Source: Pseudomonas viridiflava
GTDB taxonomy: Bacteria; Pseudomonadota; Gammaproteobacteria; Pseudomonadales; Pseudomonadaceae
Assembly (NCBI RefSeq): GCF_900591205.1
Contig: NZ_UUPU01000064.1
Span: 154,480-218,479, forward strand
Reading direction: 5' to 3'
DNA length: 64,000 nt
The notes below the pieces were generated by a model, which saw nothing but the letters and a program-made list of their open reading frames with translations, was not told where the DNA came from and did no database searches. Of the stretch, positions 8,588 through 15,638 are shown one piece after another (position 1 is the first letter of the stretch; each line of letters begins with the position of its first letter). The position numbers and the translations under genes were made by a program.

Positions 8588-9040
8588 ATGCCCTCGATTC
8601 AAGAACGCATCGTCGCAAAGGCGCAGGCGCTGATTTTGGCCGCCGGTACGTTGGCGGCATACCGGGTGTATCGCAGTCGTACTGAGGCGATCAGACGGGA
8701 TATGACGCCGGCGATCGTGCTGCGCCCTGATCTTGAAACGTGTGAGCGCGAAAGCGCTGCAGTGGATCGCAATCAGTTCGAGCTGACGGTAGAAATCATC
8801 GCCCGGGAGGACACCGCTACAGGTACTGCCTGGGATCAGGTGGCTGACTTGGTCAAGGTCGCCGTGCATGCAGTCCTGATGGCAGAGGACGCCTTTGAGG
8901 AAGCGGATAGGGTGCAGCGCTTCTATATCGACTGGATCGAGGACGAAGGCGACAACACCGCCGGCAACTGCATGGTGCGTTACCGCTTCACCTACCTGTG
9001 CTACACCGGCGACCTGACGGCCGGACCTACCTTTTACTGA
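8588..9040 (+). CDS. Tail terminator / minor tail protein (gpU-like)
   Basis: 150-residue protein with the alternating helix and strand pattern of tail terminators: an N-terminal helix (IQERIVAKAQALILAA), strands around TPAIVLRPDLE, and a C-terminal strand YRFTYLCYTGD. It lies immediately upstream of the tail tube gene, where lambda U-type proteins that stop tube growth are found. The ATG at 8588 follows the previous stop by 4 bases; an in-frame start at 8540 inside the previous gene is less likely. Confidence 0.65.
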   Translation: MPSIQERIVAKAQALILAAGTLAAYRVYRSRTEAIRRDMTPAIVLRPDLETCERESAAVDRNQFELTVEIIAREDTATGTAWDQVADLVKVAVHAVLMAEDAFEEADRVQRFYIDWIEDEGDNTAGNCMVRYRFTYLCYTGDLTAGPTFY

Positions 9041-9050
9041 GGAACACATT

Positions 9051-9806
9051 ATGCAAATCGCATTCGGCAGCGGGTTGTTTTACGCCACTCCGCTGATGGA
9101 CGCCTATGGCAATGCCATTTCCGCGCCGACCCCCATCCTGTTGGGCATCATGCAAGAAGCCTCGGTGGATCTGTCGTTTGATTCCAAGGAACTGTTCGGC
9201 AGCGAGCAGTTTGCGGTCGACGCGGCGCGGGGCCAGGGCAAGCTGACGGGCAAGGCCAAGTCCGCACAGATCAGCCTGCTGCAGTGGAATCAGTTGGTAT
9301 TCGGGCAGACCCTGACCACCGGCCAGGTGTTAGTTCATCACTCCACGGAGCCCACAGTGGTGCCGGCAGGAGCAACCATCACCGTGGAGCCTCCAGCCGG
9401 CGGGACGCTCTCGGGCGATCTTGGGGTACGGGGCGCCGGTGCGATTCCCTACGTACGCGTACTGAGCGCACCGACAGTTGGGCAGTACACCTTTGATGCC
9501 GCCACGGGGGAGTACGCATTTGCTGCCGCCGACGTGGCCAAGTCGGTCTTCATTGATTACCGCTACACCGTTACGACGGGTAAAAGCCTGTCGGTGAAAA
9601 ACCTGCCCATGGGTGACATGCCGGTGTTCCAGGGCGAGCTGGTCCTGAAATACAAGGGCAAGACTGTATACGTGCGCGTGCCGAACTTTGTCAGCAACAA
9701 GCTTGGGATCGCCACCAAACAGGACGACTACACCATCCCGGATTTTGAATTCACCGGCTACGCAGATGAGTTCGGCGAGGTGTGCTACTGGAGTGCCAAC
9801 GAATGA
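9051..9806 (+). CDS. Major tail tube protein
   Basis: 251-residue beta-rich protein with the features of phage tail tube subunits: an N-terminal strand-rich region, a loop with GKLTGKAKSAQISL, an internal Gly/Pro-rich domain, and a C-terminal strand series ending DFEFTGYADEFGEVCYW. A start preceded by TGAGGAACACATT supports the ATG at 9051. It lies between the terminator protein and the assembly chaperones, as in lambda gene V. Confidence 0.8.
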   Translation: MQIAFGSGLFYATPLMDAYGNAISAPTPILLGIMQEASVDLSFDSKELFGSEQFAVDAARGQGKLTGKAKSAQISLLQWNQLVFGQTLTTGQVLVHHSTEPTVVPAGATITVEPPAGGTLSGDLGVRGAGAIPYVRVLSAPTVGQYTFDAATGEYAFAAADVAKSVFIDYRYTVTTGKSLSVKNLPMGDMPVFQGELVLKYKGKTVYVRVPNFVSNKLGIATKQDDYTIPDFEFTGYADEFGEVCYWSANE

Positions 9807-10150
9807 CGGTCGTGAATGTTCCCGGCGTTTCGTTCCCGTTTCCAGGGAAAACGCTCGTCATCCCACCCCTGGCGCTGGGGGATCTGGAGCAACTGCTGGA
9901 GCGGATCAACGCGGTGATGGCCGGCAACATGGACCGGGACAGTATCGCGACTGTGATCGATGCCACGCACGCAGCACTGCGTCGGAACTACCCCGACATC
10001 GAACGTGCGGAAGTGGCCTCGCTGCTGGATCTTCGCAATATGCGTGAGGCGCTTGATGCGGTTATGAGCGCCTCGGGCCTCGAAGTTACGGAGCCGGCAC
10101 CGGGGGAAGGCCAGGCCCCTTCGACTGGGGCCAACTCTACGCTCACCTGA
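9803..10150 (+). CDS. Tail assembly chaperone (G-like)
   Basis: 115-residue protein made in the zero frame. The ATG at 9803 overlaps the tail tube stop (ATGA). It is helical, with an acidic and Pro/Gly-rich end (EPAPGEGQAP). In lambda the equivalent gpG and its frameshifted form gpGT bind the tape measure and the tail tube during assembly. Position between tube and tape measure, and the overlapping -1 frame described separately, support this role. Confidence 0.75.
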   Translation: MTVVNVPGVSFPFPGKTLVIPPLALGDLEQLLERINAVMAGNMDRDSIATVIDATHAALRRNYPDIERAEVASLLDLRNMREALDAVMSASGLEVTEPAPGEGQAPSTGANSTLT

Positions 10151-10413
10151 TCGCCAGTACCGGGCAAAGCCCGGTCACGCTTCGACGTGACTGGGACATG
10201 GTTATGGTGGGCCATATGACCGATTACTGGCGTACCCACCCACCGGCTCACATCTTGGTTGCTGGCTATATGGGTTACAAGCCGGTTAGTGAAACAACCG
10301 GCGCCCCCGAGCTCACAAACGCCATCACTGAGCTGGCTGGTGATCTGCGCGATGATTTGCCAGAACACTTACGTCACGCACTTGACGCGTTTTCTAGTCG
10401 GTATAGTAGTTAA
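10105..10413 (+). CDS. T-part of tail chaperone, made by -1 frameshift
   Basis: From the zero-frame codon GGG at 10103, a -1 slip opens a frame that reads GRPGPFDWGQLYAHLIAST, continues through LRRDWDMVMVGHMTDYWRTHPP and ends at a TAA at 10411. This is the kind of sequence seen in T-parts of siphovirus chaperones. The likely slippery site is the run CCGGGGGAAGG (10100-10110), read as CCG GGG GAA. The fusion product would have about 203 residues. An ATG at 10198 exists in this frame but leaves out the conserved PFDWGQLY part, so fusion is more likely than separate initiation. Confidence 0.65.
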   Translation, partial: GRPGPFDWGQLYAHLIASTGQSPVTLRRDWDMVMVGHMTDYWRTHPPAHILVAGYMGYKPVSETTGAPELTNAITELAGDLRDDLPEHLRHALDAFSSRYSS

Positions 10414-10613
10414 CCTAAGATAGTAGTGGGCGTGACGAATTCGATAGCAGTTATGTGCTTATGCAAAAACACTGTCCTGTCATTGTGGTCAATTTCAACT
10501 AACACGTCTTCATTTATAATTGCCACTATTCTTCCAACATAGAGCCTACCGGACCATTCAAAAAGAGCTGGAAGGTCTTGGTCATACATCCGTTTGAGTT
10601 TGACTAAAAACAT
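10410..10613 (-). CDS. Small Sm/Hfq-like protein encoded on the minus strand (moron)
   Basis: 67-residue protein, opposite to the late operon and in AT-rich DNA. The start is supported by a strong ribosome site (CTGGAGGTGAC directly before ATG). The order of elements matches an Sm fold by eye: GRLYVGRIVAIINEDVLVEI resembles the Sm1 strands of Hfq (G-x3-L-x-G-x-I, then a hydrophobic strand), and FLHKHITAIEF resembles the Sm2 motif around Hfq YKHAIST. The invariant Lys-His pair is kept, the following Ala is not. If right, it could be an RNA-binding lysogenic-conversion protein. Function is inferred; no relative was identified with certainty. Confidence 0.6.
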   Translation of the reverse strand: MFLVKLKRMYDQDLPALFEWSGRLYVGRIVAIINEDVLVEIDHNDRTVFLHKHITAIEFVTPTTILG

Positions 10614-10702
10614 ACGTCACCTCCAGTTTGAGTGTCTAACTTGATACTCAGGTTTGATGCCGTCTTCTTGTTGTCCGTATGTTTTGTGTGGCTAAGTTCT
10701 GG

Positions 10703-10715
10703 ATTGTCCGACAAT
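10703..10715. promoter_or_regulatory. Inverted repeat, operator candidate
   Basis: Perfect six-base arms ATTGTC/GACAAT around one C, about 90 bases upstream of the minus-strand Sm-like gene and in otherwise AT-rich noncoding DNA. The geometry fits a site for a dimeric regulator. No matching regulator is visible in the window. Confidence 0.35.
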
Positions 10716-10761
10716 TTAAGTTGGTCCTGCTTGGAACTATAGTCGTTAACTTTGTAAGGGT

Positions 10762-10790
10762 TTGTTTGTAACTATTTTGGTTTTAATAAT
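10762..10790 (+). promoter_or_regulatory. Possible sigma-70-type promoter
   Basis: TTGTTT and AATAAT hexamers separated by 17 bases. The -10 matches 5 of 6 consensus positions, the -35 only 3. A transcript would begin near 10797 and meet the terminator at 10847-10869. Confidence 0.35.
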
Positions 10791-10846
10791 GTAAGAACTT
10801 CTCTGGAGAAAGCAAGTAGGTCTTATTAGCTTTTGGACTACTAGTA

Positions 10847-10869
10847 GCCCCGCTTTGACGGGGCTTTTT
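10847..10869 (+). terminator. Rho-independent terminator inside tail operon
   Basis: Stem GCCCCG/CGGGGC with a six-base loop and a run of five T residues, 25 bases before the tape measure start. Its presence inside the late operon is unusual. Late transcription would need antitermination, or the hairpin belongs to a short transcript from the inserted moron segment. Confidence 0.7.
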
Positions 10870-10894
10870 ATTGCCTGCGCTTTGAGGTTTCGAT

Positions 10895-13666
10895 ATGGAT
10901 CGGAATATTGCGTACCAGTTCACGGCCGGCACTCAAGGTTTCGACCGTGCCGTTGAAAGCATTGAGCGCAACATGCGTGACGCCCGTACGACATTTAGTC
11001 GCGAGCTAAGAGCAATCAACACCGAGATGGTCGGTAGTCAAACCCGGCTCGCTCGTTTTGGTCCGGCAGTGAATGAGGCGTTCTCCGGCGTCAGCACCAT
11101 CATGCGCTCGGGCCTCGGTGGCGTGGCGGCAGGCATTGCGGGTGTGTTCGGTCTGGGCGCGTTCAAGCTTGGTCAGATCGTTAGCGATAGCAAGGACGCG
11201 GCGATCCAACAGGCGGCTGCTTACCGTGGCCTGGAAGCGGTTGCCAATCACGCCGGTGTCGGTATTGGCCGGGCCATGGATGAGGCCAACAAGCTCGCCT
11301 CTGACGGCTTGCTCAGCGTCGGTGACGCAGCCAAAGCACTGCAAAACCTGCTCAGCCGTGGCTACAACGTTGACCAGGCGGTGACGGTGATCAACCGCCT
11401 AAAAGACGCTGCAGCGTTCAACCGGCAGGCCAATCTCAGCATGTCGGAAGCTGTGGTGTCGGCCACCGAGGGCTTGAAAAACGAAAACTCGGTGCTGGTG
11501 GATAACGCCGGTGTTACGAAAAACGTCGCCAAAATGTGGGACGAGTACGCCAAGAGCATCGGCACCAGTCGTGACAAGTTGTCGGACTCGCAAAAGATCA
11601 CGGCCGAATACAACGGCATCATGAAAGAGACCGAGGCCCAGGTCGGTAATGCTGCCAAGGCGGCAGATGGGTTGACCGGCAGCCAGGCCGAGCTCGACTC
11701 CAAAAGCAACCAGCTGCAGGTCACCATCGGTACCATTCTTGAGCCTGTCTTCATCAGCCTGAACAAGCGGCTGTCGGAGACTGCCAGTTGGTTTAACAAC
11801 CTGCTGAAAAGCATGACGGGGGTTGGGGTGACCGTTGATGAGGTCGCTGCCAATGTCGCCCGCTACGAACAAATGCTGGCGAACTTTACGGCAGGTCCGC
11901 GTGCTGGAGGCAGTAAGGCACCGCTTGAAGCAACACTGGCCGAGGAACGCCTGCTGCTGGAAAACATGCAGTTGGTGTCCAACAAGCTGGAAGAAGTCGA
12001 CGCCGGCATGCGCTCTCGCTCCGCTCGTATCGAAGATCAGCGGCGCAAAGTGGCACAGATGGCGGCGTCGGGTGATACCGCCCTGACCAAGGCGCCGCAG
12101 CAGGGAAGGGTCAGTCCTACTGCTTATGGCCTGGAAGTCGCCCGGTTGACCAAGCTAGAACAGGCGTACGCGGCAGCCGTCGAACATCGGAAGAAAGTGG
12201 TTGAGTCCACTACACCACCAAAAAAGACCGAAGACCCGATCACTACACCGACGAAAACAAAGTCGCGTGTGAGCGAGTGGGCCGAAGCACTGGACGCGCA
12301 AAAGGTCGCTCATGCCCAGCAGCAGGCCGAGCAGGGCACTTTCCTGCAGTTTTCTGAACAGCAGGAAATGCAGTACTGGCAGGGCATTATCAAGCGCACG
12401 GATTTGAGCGCGGCTGAACGGTTGAGCGTTCAGCGCAATTACCTGGCGTCATTGAATGCGTTGCGCCGGCAGGACGAGGGCCAAGCCTTTGCCGATCTGC
12501 AGGCCCAGGCGCAGCAGTACCGCAACAATATGGACGCGCGCCTGCAGATCGCTCAGCAGACCTTGGAGCGCAGCCGGCAACTCTATGGCCAGGATAGCCA
12601 GGAATACCGCAAGGCAGCAGCAGAGGTAGTCGCTGTAGAGCGCGAAAAGCAGCAGCAAATCACCAACATGAAACAGCAAGAGCTGGCGGCTGATCAGCAG
12701 GCGCGTCTCACCGATGTTGCGCATGCCGAACAGATGGCCCAGCTGGATCTGCAGGCCAACCTGATCACCCAAGGCCAGCTGCTGCAAGCCCAGGCTGAGT
12801 TCGAAAAGCAACGGTATGCGATCGAAGCCCAGGCATTGGCCGAGCGTAAAGCGCTGCTGGAACAGGATCCTGACCGTAACCCGGTCGCCCTGCAGCAGGT
12901 CCAGCAGCAGATCCTGGCGCTGGAGCAAACCCACCGCAACAGCATGGCGGTGATTGGCAGGCAGCAAACCTTCGAGTCGCAAAGCAACTGGACGGGCATG
13001 GTCGACAGTCTGCGGACCAGTTGGTCTAGCGGGCTTACCGGGATCATCAGCGGCACCATGAGCACGCAGGGCCTGCTGCGTGGGATCTTCACCAGCATCG
13101 GGACGGCATTCGTTGAGAACATGGTCACCAAGCCGTTGATGGCCTGGATGTTCGGTGAGACGGCTAAAACCGGTGCGACGGTTGTGGGTGTTGGCGTTCG
13201 AACGGCTGCAGAGGCAGGCGGTGCGGCTATGTCCGTAGCGATCTGGGGCGCAGCCACGATCAAAAACATCATTGCCAGTGCCTGGCAGGCCATGGCCGGT
13301 GCCTTTGCAGCCATGTCGGCCATTCCGATCATTGGTCCGATTCTCGGCGCGGCGGCAGCAGTGGCTGCCGGTGCATTCGTATTCGGCCTGGTGAAAAACG
13401 TCGCTTCGGCCGAGGGTGGCTATGACATTCCCGCCGGTACCAACCCCATGACTCAACTCCACGAGCAGGAAATGGTGCTGCCCAAGCAATACGCCAACGT
13501 CATCCGCCAGGCAGCCAGTGGAGAGGGGCAGTTGGGAGGGGCCGGTAACAGCTATCACTACCACGACAGCAGCGGCCGGATGTCACCTGCAGATATTCGG
13601 CGTGGCGCCCGGGTGCTGGCCGAGGAAATGCAAAAAATGCGGCGCAACGGCGCCATCAAAACTTAG
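10895..13666 (+). CDS. Tail tape measure protein
   Basis: 923-residue protein, the longest in the tail block, which sets tail length and is threaded inside the tube. The N-terminal part has helices and a hydrophobic Gly-rich segment (about residues 70-92, GVAAGIAGVFGLGAF). The middle (about 440-690) is extremely Gln/Ala-rich and helical, and the C-terminus has hydrophobic stretches (IPIIGPILGAAAAVAAGAF) followed by a YDIPAGTNP loop common to tape measures. Start ATG 10895 is preceded by TTTGAGGTTTCGAT. It lies downstream of the chaperones, as expected. Confidence 0.92.
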   Translation: MDRNIAYQFTAGTQGFDRAVESIERNMRDARTTFSRELRAINTEMVGSQTRLARFGPAVNEAFSGVSTIMRSGLGGVAAGIAGVFGLGAFKLGQIVSDSKDAAIQQAAAYRGLEAVANHAGVGIGRAMDEANKLASDGLLSVGDAAKALQNLLSRGYNVDQAVTVINRLKDAAAFNRQANLSMSEAVVSATEGLKNENSVLVDNAGVTKNVAKMWDEYAKSIGTSRDKLSDSQKITAEYNGIMKETEAQVGNAAKAADGLTGSQAELDSKSNQLQVTIGTILEPVFISLNKRLSETASWFNNLLKSMTGVGVTVDEVAANVARYEQMLANFTAGPRAGGSKAPLEATLAEERLLLENMQLVSNKLEEVDAGMRSRSARIEDQRRKVAQMAASGDTALTKAPQQGRVSPTAYGLEVARLTKLEQAYAAAVEHRKKVVESTTPPKKTEDPITTPTKTKSRVSEWAEALDAQKVAHAQQQAEQGTFLQFSEQQEMQYWQGIIKRTDLSAAERLSVQRNYLASLNALRRQDEGQAFADLQAQAQQYRNNMDARLQIAQQTLERSRQLYGQDSQEYRKAAAEVVAVEREKQQQITNMKQQELAADQQARLTDVAHAEQMAQLDLQANLITQGQLLQAQAEFEKQRYAIEAQALAERKALLEQDPDRNPVALQQVQQQILALEQTHRNSMAVIGRQQTFESQSNWTGMVDSLRTSWSSGLTGIISGTMSTQGLLRGIFTSIGTAFVENMVTKPLMAWMFGETAKTGATVVGVGVRTAAEAGGAAMSVAIWGAATIKNIIASAWQAMAGAFAAMSAIPIIGPILGAAAAVAAGAFVFGLVKNVASAEGGYDIPAGTNPMTQLHEQEMVLPKQYANVIRQAASGEGQLGGAGNSYHYHDSSGRMSPADIRRGARVLAEEMQKMRRNGAIKT

Positions 13667-13675
13667 GGGGGCGAG

Positions 13676-14326
13676 ATGTCGTTAGGACTTTTTTGGCCGG
13701 CGCGCTGGATCGCCAGTTACCCCGATATGGGCGCGGCGGTTGAAGGTGTTCTGCCGCGCCTGCCCGGGCAAACCCTGCTTTCAAAAAAGGCGCCTGAGTG
13801 GAGTACCGGTGTGCAGAAAGCTGCCAGCGGTCGACGCCGGACAACGGCGTACTACCCGGCGCCGCTGTGGTCTTTCCAGCTGAGTTACAACGCCGTGCGC
13901 AAGCGCCCCGGGTTGGATGAGTGGTCGAGGCTGATTGAGTTCTTTAATCAGCGCAAAGGGCAATTCGGCGAGTTCCTGTTCTTCGACCGCAGTGATCACC
14001 TGGTAACGCTCCAGCGCTTCGGCACCGGGGACGGCACCACGCGAACATTTCAGCTGTCCCGGGAGATTGGTCACTGGGTGGAGCCGGTGTACGGCGTCGT
14101 CAATGTGGATGTTGTCACTGTCAGTGGTGCTCTTACTTCAGCCTTCACTGTGGATGAGCTGGGGCGCATCACCTTTACGGTGGCCCCGCCCGTCAACGCG
14201 GCGTTGGTGTGGAGCGGGGCGTTCTATTTTCGCTGCGCTTTCGAGGCCGATTCGCTCGACGGGGCTCAGCCTTATCGCGCGATATGGGAACTCAAAAACA
14301 TCGCGTTCACGAGTATCAAACCATGA
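13676..14326 (+). CDS. DUF2460 tail tip protein (distal-tail-like)
   Basis: 216-residue protein of the DUF2460/TIGR02217 type. Recognisable parts are the YYPAPLWSFQLSYNAVR strand, a helix LIEFFNQRKGQFGEFLFFD, and the end DGAQPYRAIWELKNIAF. In gene transfer agents and related siphophages this family forms the distal tail ring. The following three genes (DUF2163, NlpC/P60, hub) complete the conserved tip set. The stop overlaps the next start (ATGA at 14323). Confidence 0.82.
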   Translation: MSLGLFWPARWIASYPDMGAAVEGVLPRLPGQTLLSKKAPEWSTGVQKAASGRRRTTAYYPAPLWSFQLSYNAVRKRPGLDEWSRLIEFFNQRKGQFGEFLFFDRSDHLVTLQRFGTGDGTTRTFQLSREIGHWVEPVYGVVNVDVVTVSGALTSAFTVDELGRITFTVAPPVNAALVWSGAFYFRCAFEADSLDGAQPYRAIWELKNIAFTSIKP

Positions 14327-15183
14327 TCGATGCCACACCCGAACTGAAAGCCTTTCTGGCCACAGCGCGCAGTTTCGTCATGGCGGATCTGTACACGATT
14401 GCCCTGGCCAGCGGCCAGGTGCTGCGTTACACCGATGCGGGTTTGCAGATTTTTTATGGCGGACAGAACTACTCGGCCAGCGGGCCTCTGATCAAGCGCA
14501 CAGGCGTGCGTGCGGTGCGCGGGATCGAGGTCGACACGTTGAACGTGACCTTTACCGCCGGCATGGACGACACGGTATTTGGCGAGCCCTTGCTGCCATT
14601 CATTGCCGGCGGCGGTTTTGACGGGGCCACCCTGAACCTTGTGCGAGCGTTTATGGCGGACTGGCGATCGCCCGTGGTGGGCACGGTCACACGTTTTATC
14701 GGGCGGGTCGCGGAGGTGGATCCTGCCGATCGCGAGCAGGCGACGGTGACAGTAAAGTCGCCGATCGAGCTGCTCGATACCAAGGTGCCCCGGGGCGTCT
14801 ATCAGCCCTCGTGCCTGCGCACGGTGTACAGCGCCGATTGCGGGGTGAACCGTGCCCTGTTTGAAACCGTAGGTGTGGTCCAGGGCGGCAGTACGGCCCT
14901 GCGCGTGAACTCCAATGTGCCCGCCACTCAGGGTTGGTTCGACCAGGGCGTGATTCGGTTTGTGAACGGTGCCAATGCAGGTGTGACAAGAACTGTACGC
15001 AGATTCACTGCCGATGGCGCTGTGACGATGATCCTGGGGCTGCCAGGTGTGCCAGTGGCGGGTGATCAGTTTCTGATTTACCCGGGTTGCCCACGGACGC
15101 TGGATGCCTGCACCAACAAATTCGGCAACCGAGCGCGGTACCGGGGTATGCCGTTCATTCCCGTTGCGGAGACATCGGTATGA
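14323..15183 (+). CDS. DUF2163 / BR0599-type tail tip protein
   Basis: 286-residue protein. The N-terminus (ELKAFLATARSFVMADLY) and the C-terminal Cys-containing stretches around YSADCGVN and GCPRTLDACTNKFGN are typical of DUF2163 baseplate hub proteins, where Cys residues hold an iron-sulfur or metal site in relatives. The ATG at 14323 overlaps the previous stop, and its own stop overlaps the next ATG at 15180. The four-gene tight coupling indicates a single tip assembly unit. Confidence 0.82.
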   Translation: MIDATPELKAFLATARSFVMADLYTIALASGQVLRYTDAGLQIFYGGQNYSASGPLIKRTGVRAVRGIEVDTLNVTFTAGMDDTVFGEPLLPFIAGGGFDGATLNLVRAFMADWRSPVVGTVTRFIGRVAEVDPADREQATVTVKSPIELLDTKVPRGVYQPSCLRTVYSADCGVNRALFETVGVVQGGSTALRVNSNVPATQGWFDQGVIRFVNGANAGVTRTVRRFTADGAVTMILGLPGVPVAGDQFLIYPGCPRTLDACTNKFGNRARYRGMPFIPVAETSV

Positions 15184-15638
15184 GCCCGTTTGAAGTGCAG
15201 CAGCGTGATGCCGTGATCGCGCAGGCCGAGCGTTGGTTGTGCACGCCGTACCAGCACCGGCAGCACCTGCTGGGTGTTGGTGTTGACTGCGCCTGGTTGT
15301 TGATTGAGGTGTATCACGCCGCCGGCTTGATTCCCTCGATTGATCCAGGCGCGTACGCCCAGGACTGGCACCTGCATCGCAGTGAAGAGCGTTATCTGGG
15401 CTGGCTGGAGCTGTTCGGTCGGCAGATTGATACGCCACAGCGTGGTGATGTCGCGGTCTGGAAATTCGGCCGGACCTTCAGCCACGGCGCGGTGGTGGTC
15501 GATGAGCAACGCATTATTCACGCCTATCGGGACATCGGCGTCGAGTTTGCAGACATGCGCGAGGAGCGGCTTTCCAGCCATACCGTGCGTTATTACACAC
15601 TTAACCGATATGGAGTCAGCGATGGGGGGCAGCAGTAG
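15180..15638 (+). CDS. NlpC/P60 family tail peptidase
   Basis: 152-residue cysteine peptidase expected to cut peptidoglycan cross-links at the tail tip during infection. The catalytic Cys is in GVDCAW (about Cys37), the His in FSHGAVVV (about His102), with a third polar residue likely in the IIHAY strand. The usual Gly after Cys-x is replaced by Trp (DCAWL instead of DCxGL), a small deviation. The start at 15180 overlaps the stop of the previous gene; the end overlaps the hub gene at 15622. Confidence 0.85.
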   Translation: MSPFEVQQRDAVIAQAERWLCTPYQHRQHLLGVGVDCAWLLIEVYHAAGLIPSIDPGAYAQDWHLHRSEERYLGWLELFGRQIDTPQRGDVAVWKFGRTFSHGAVVVDEQRIIHAYRDIGVEFADMREERLSSHTVRYYTLNRYGVSDGGQQ

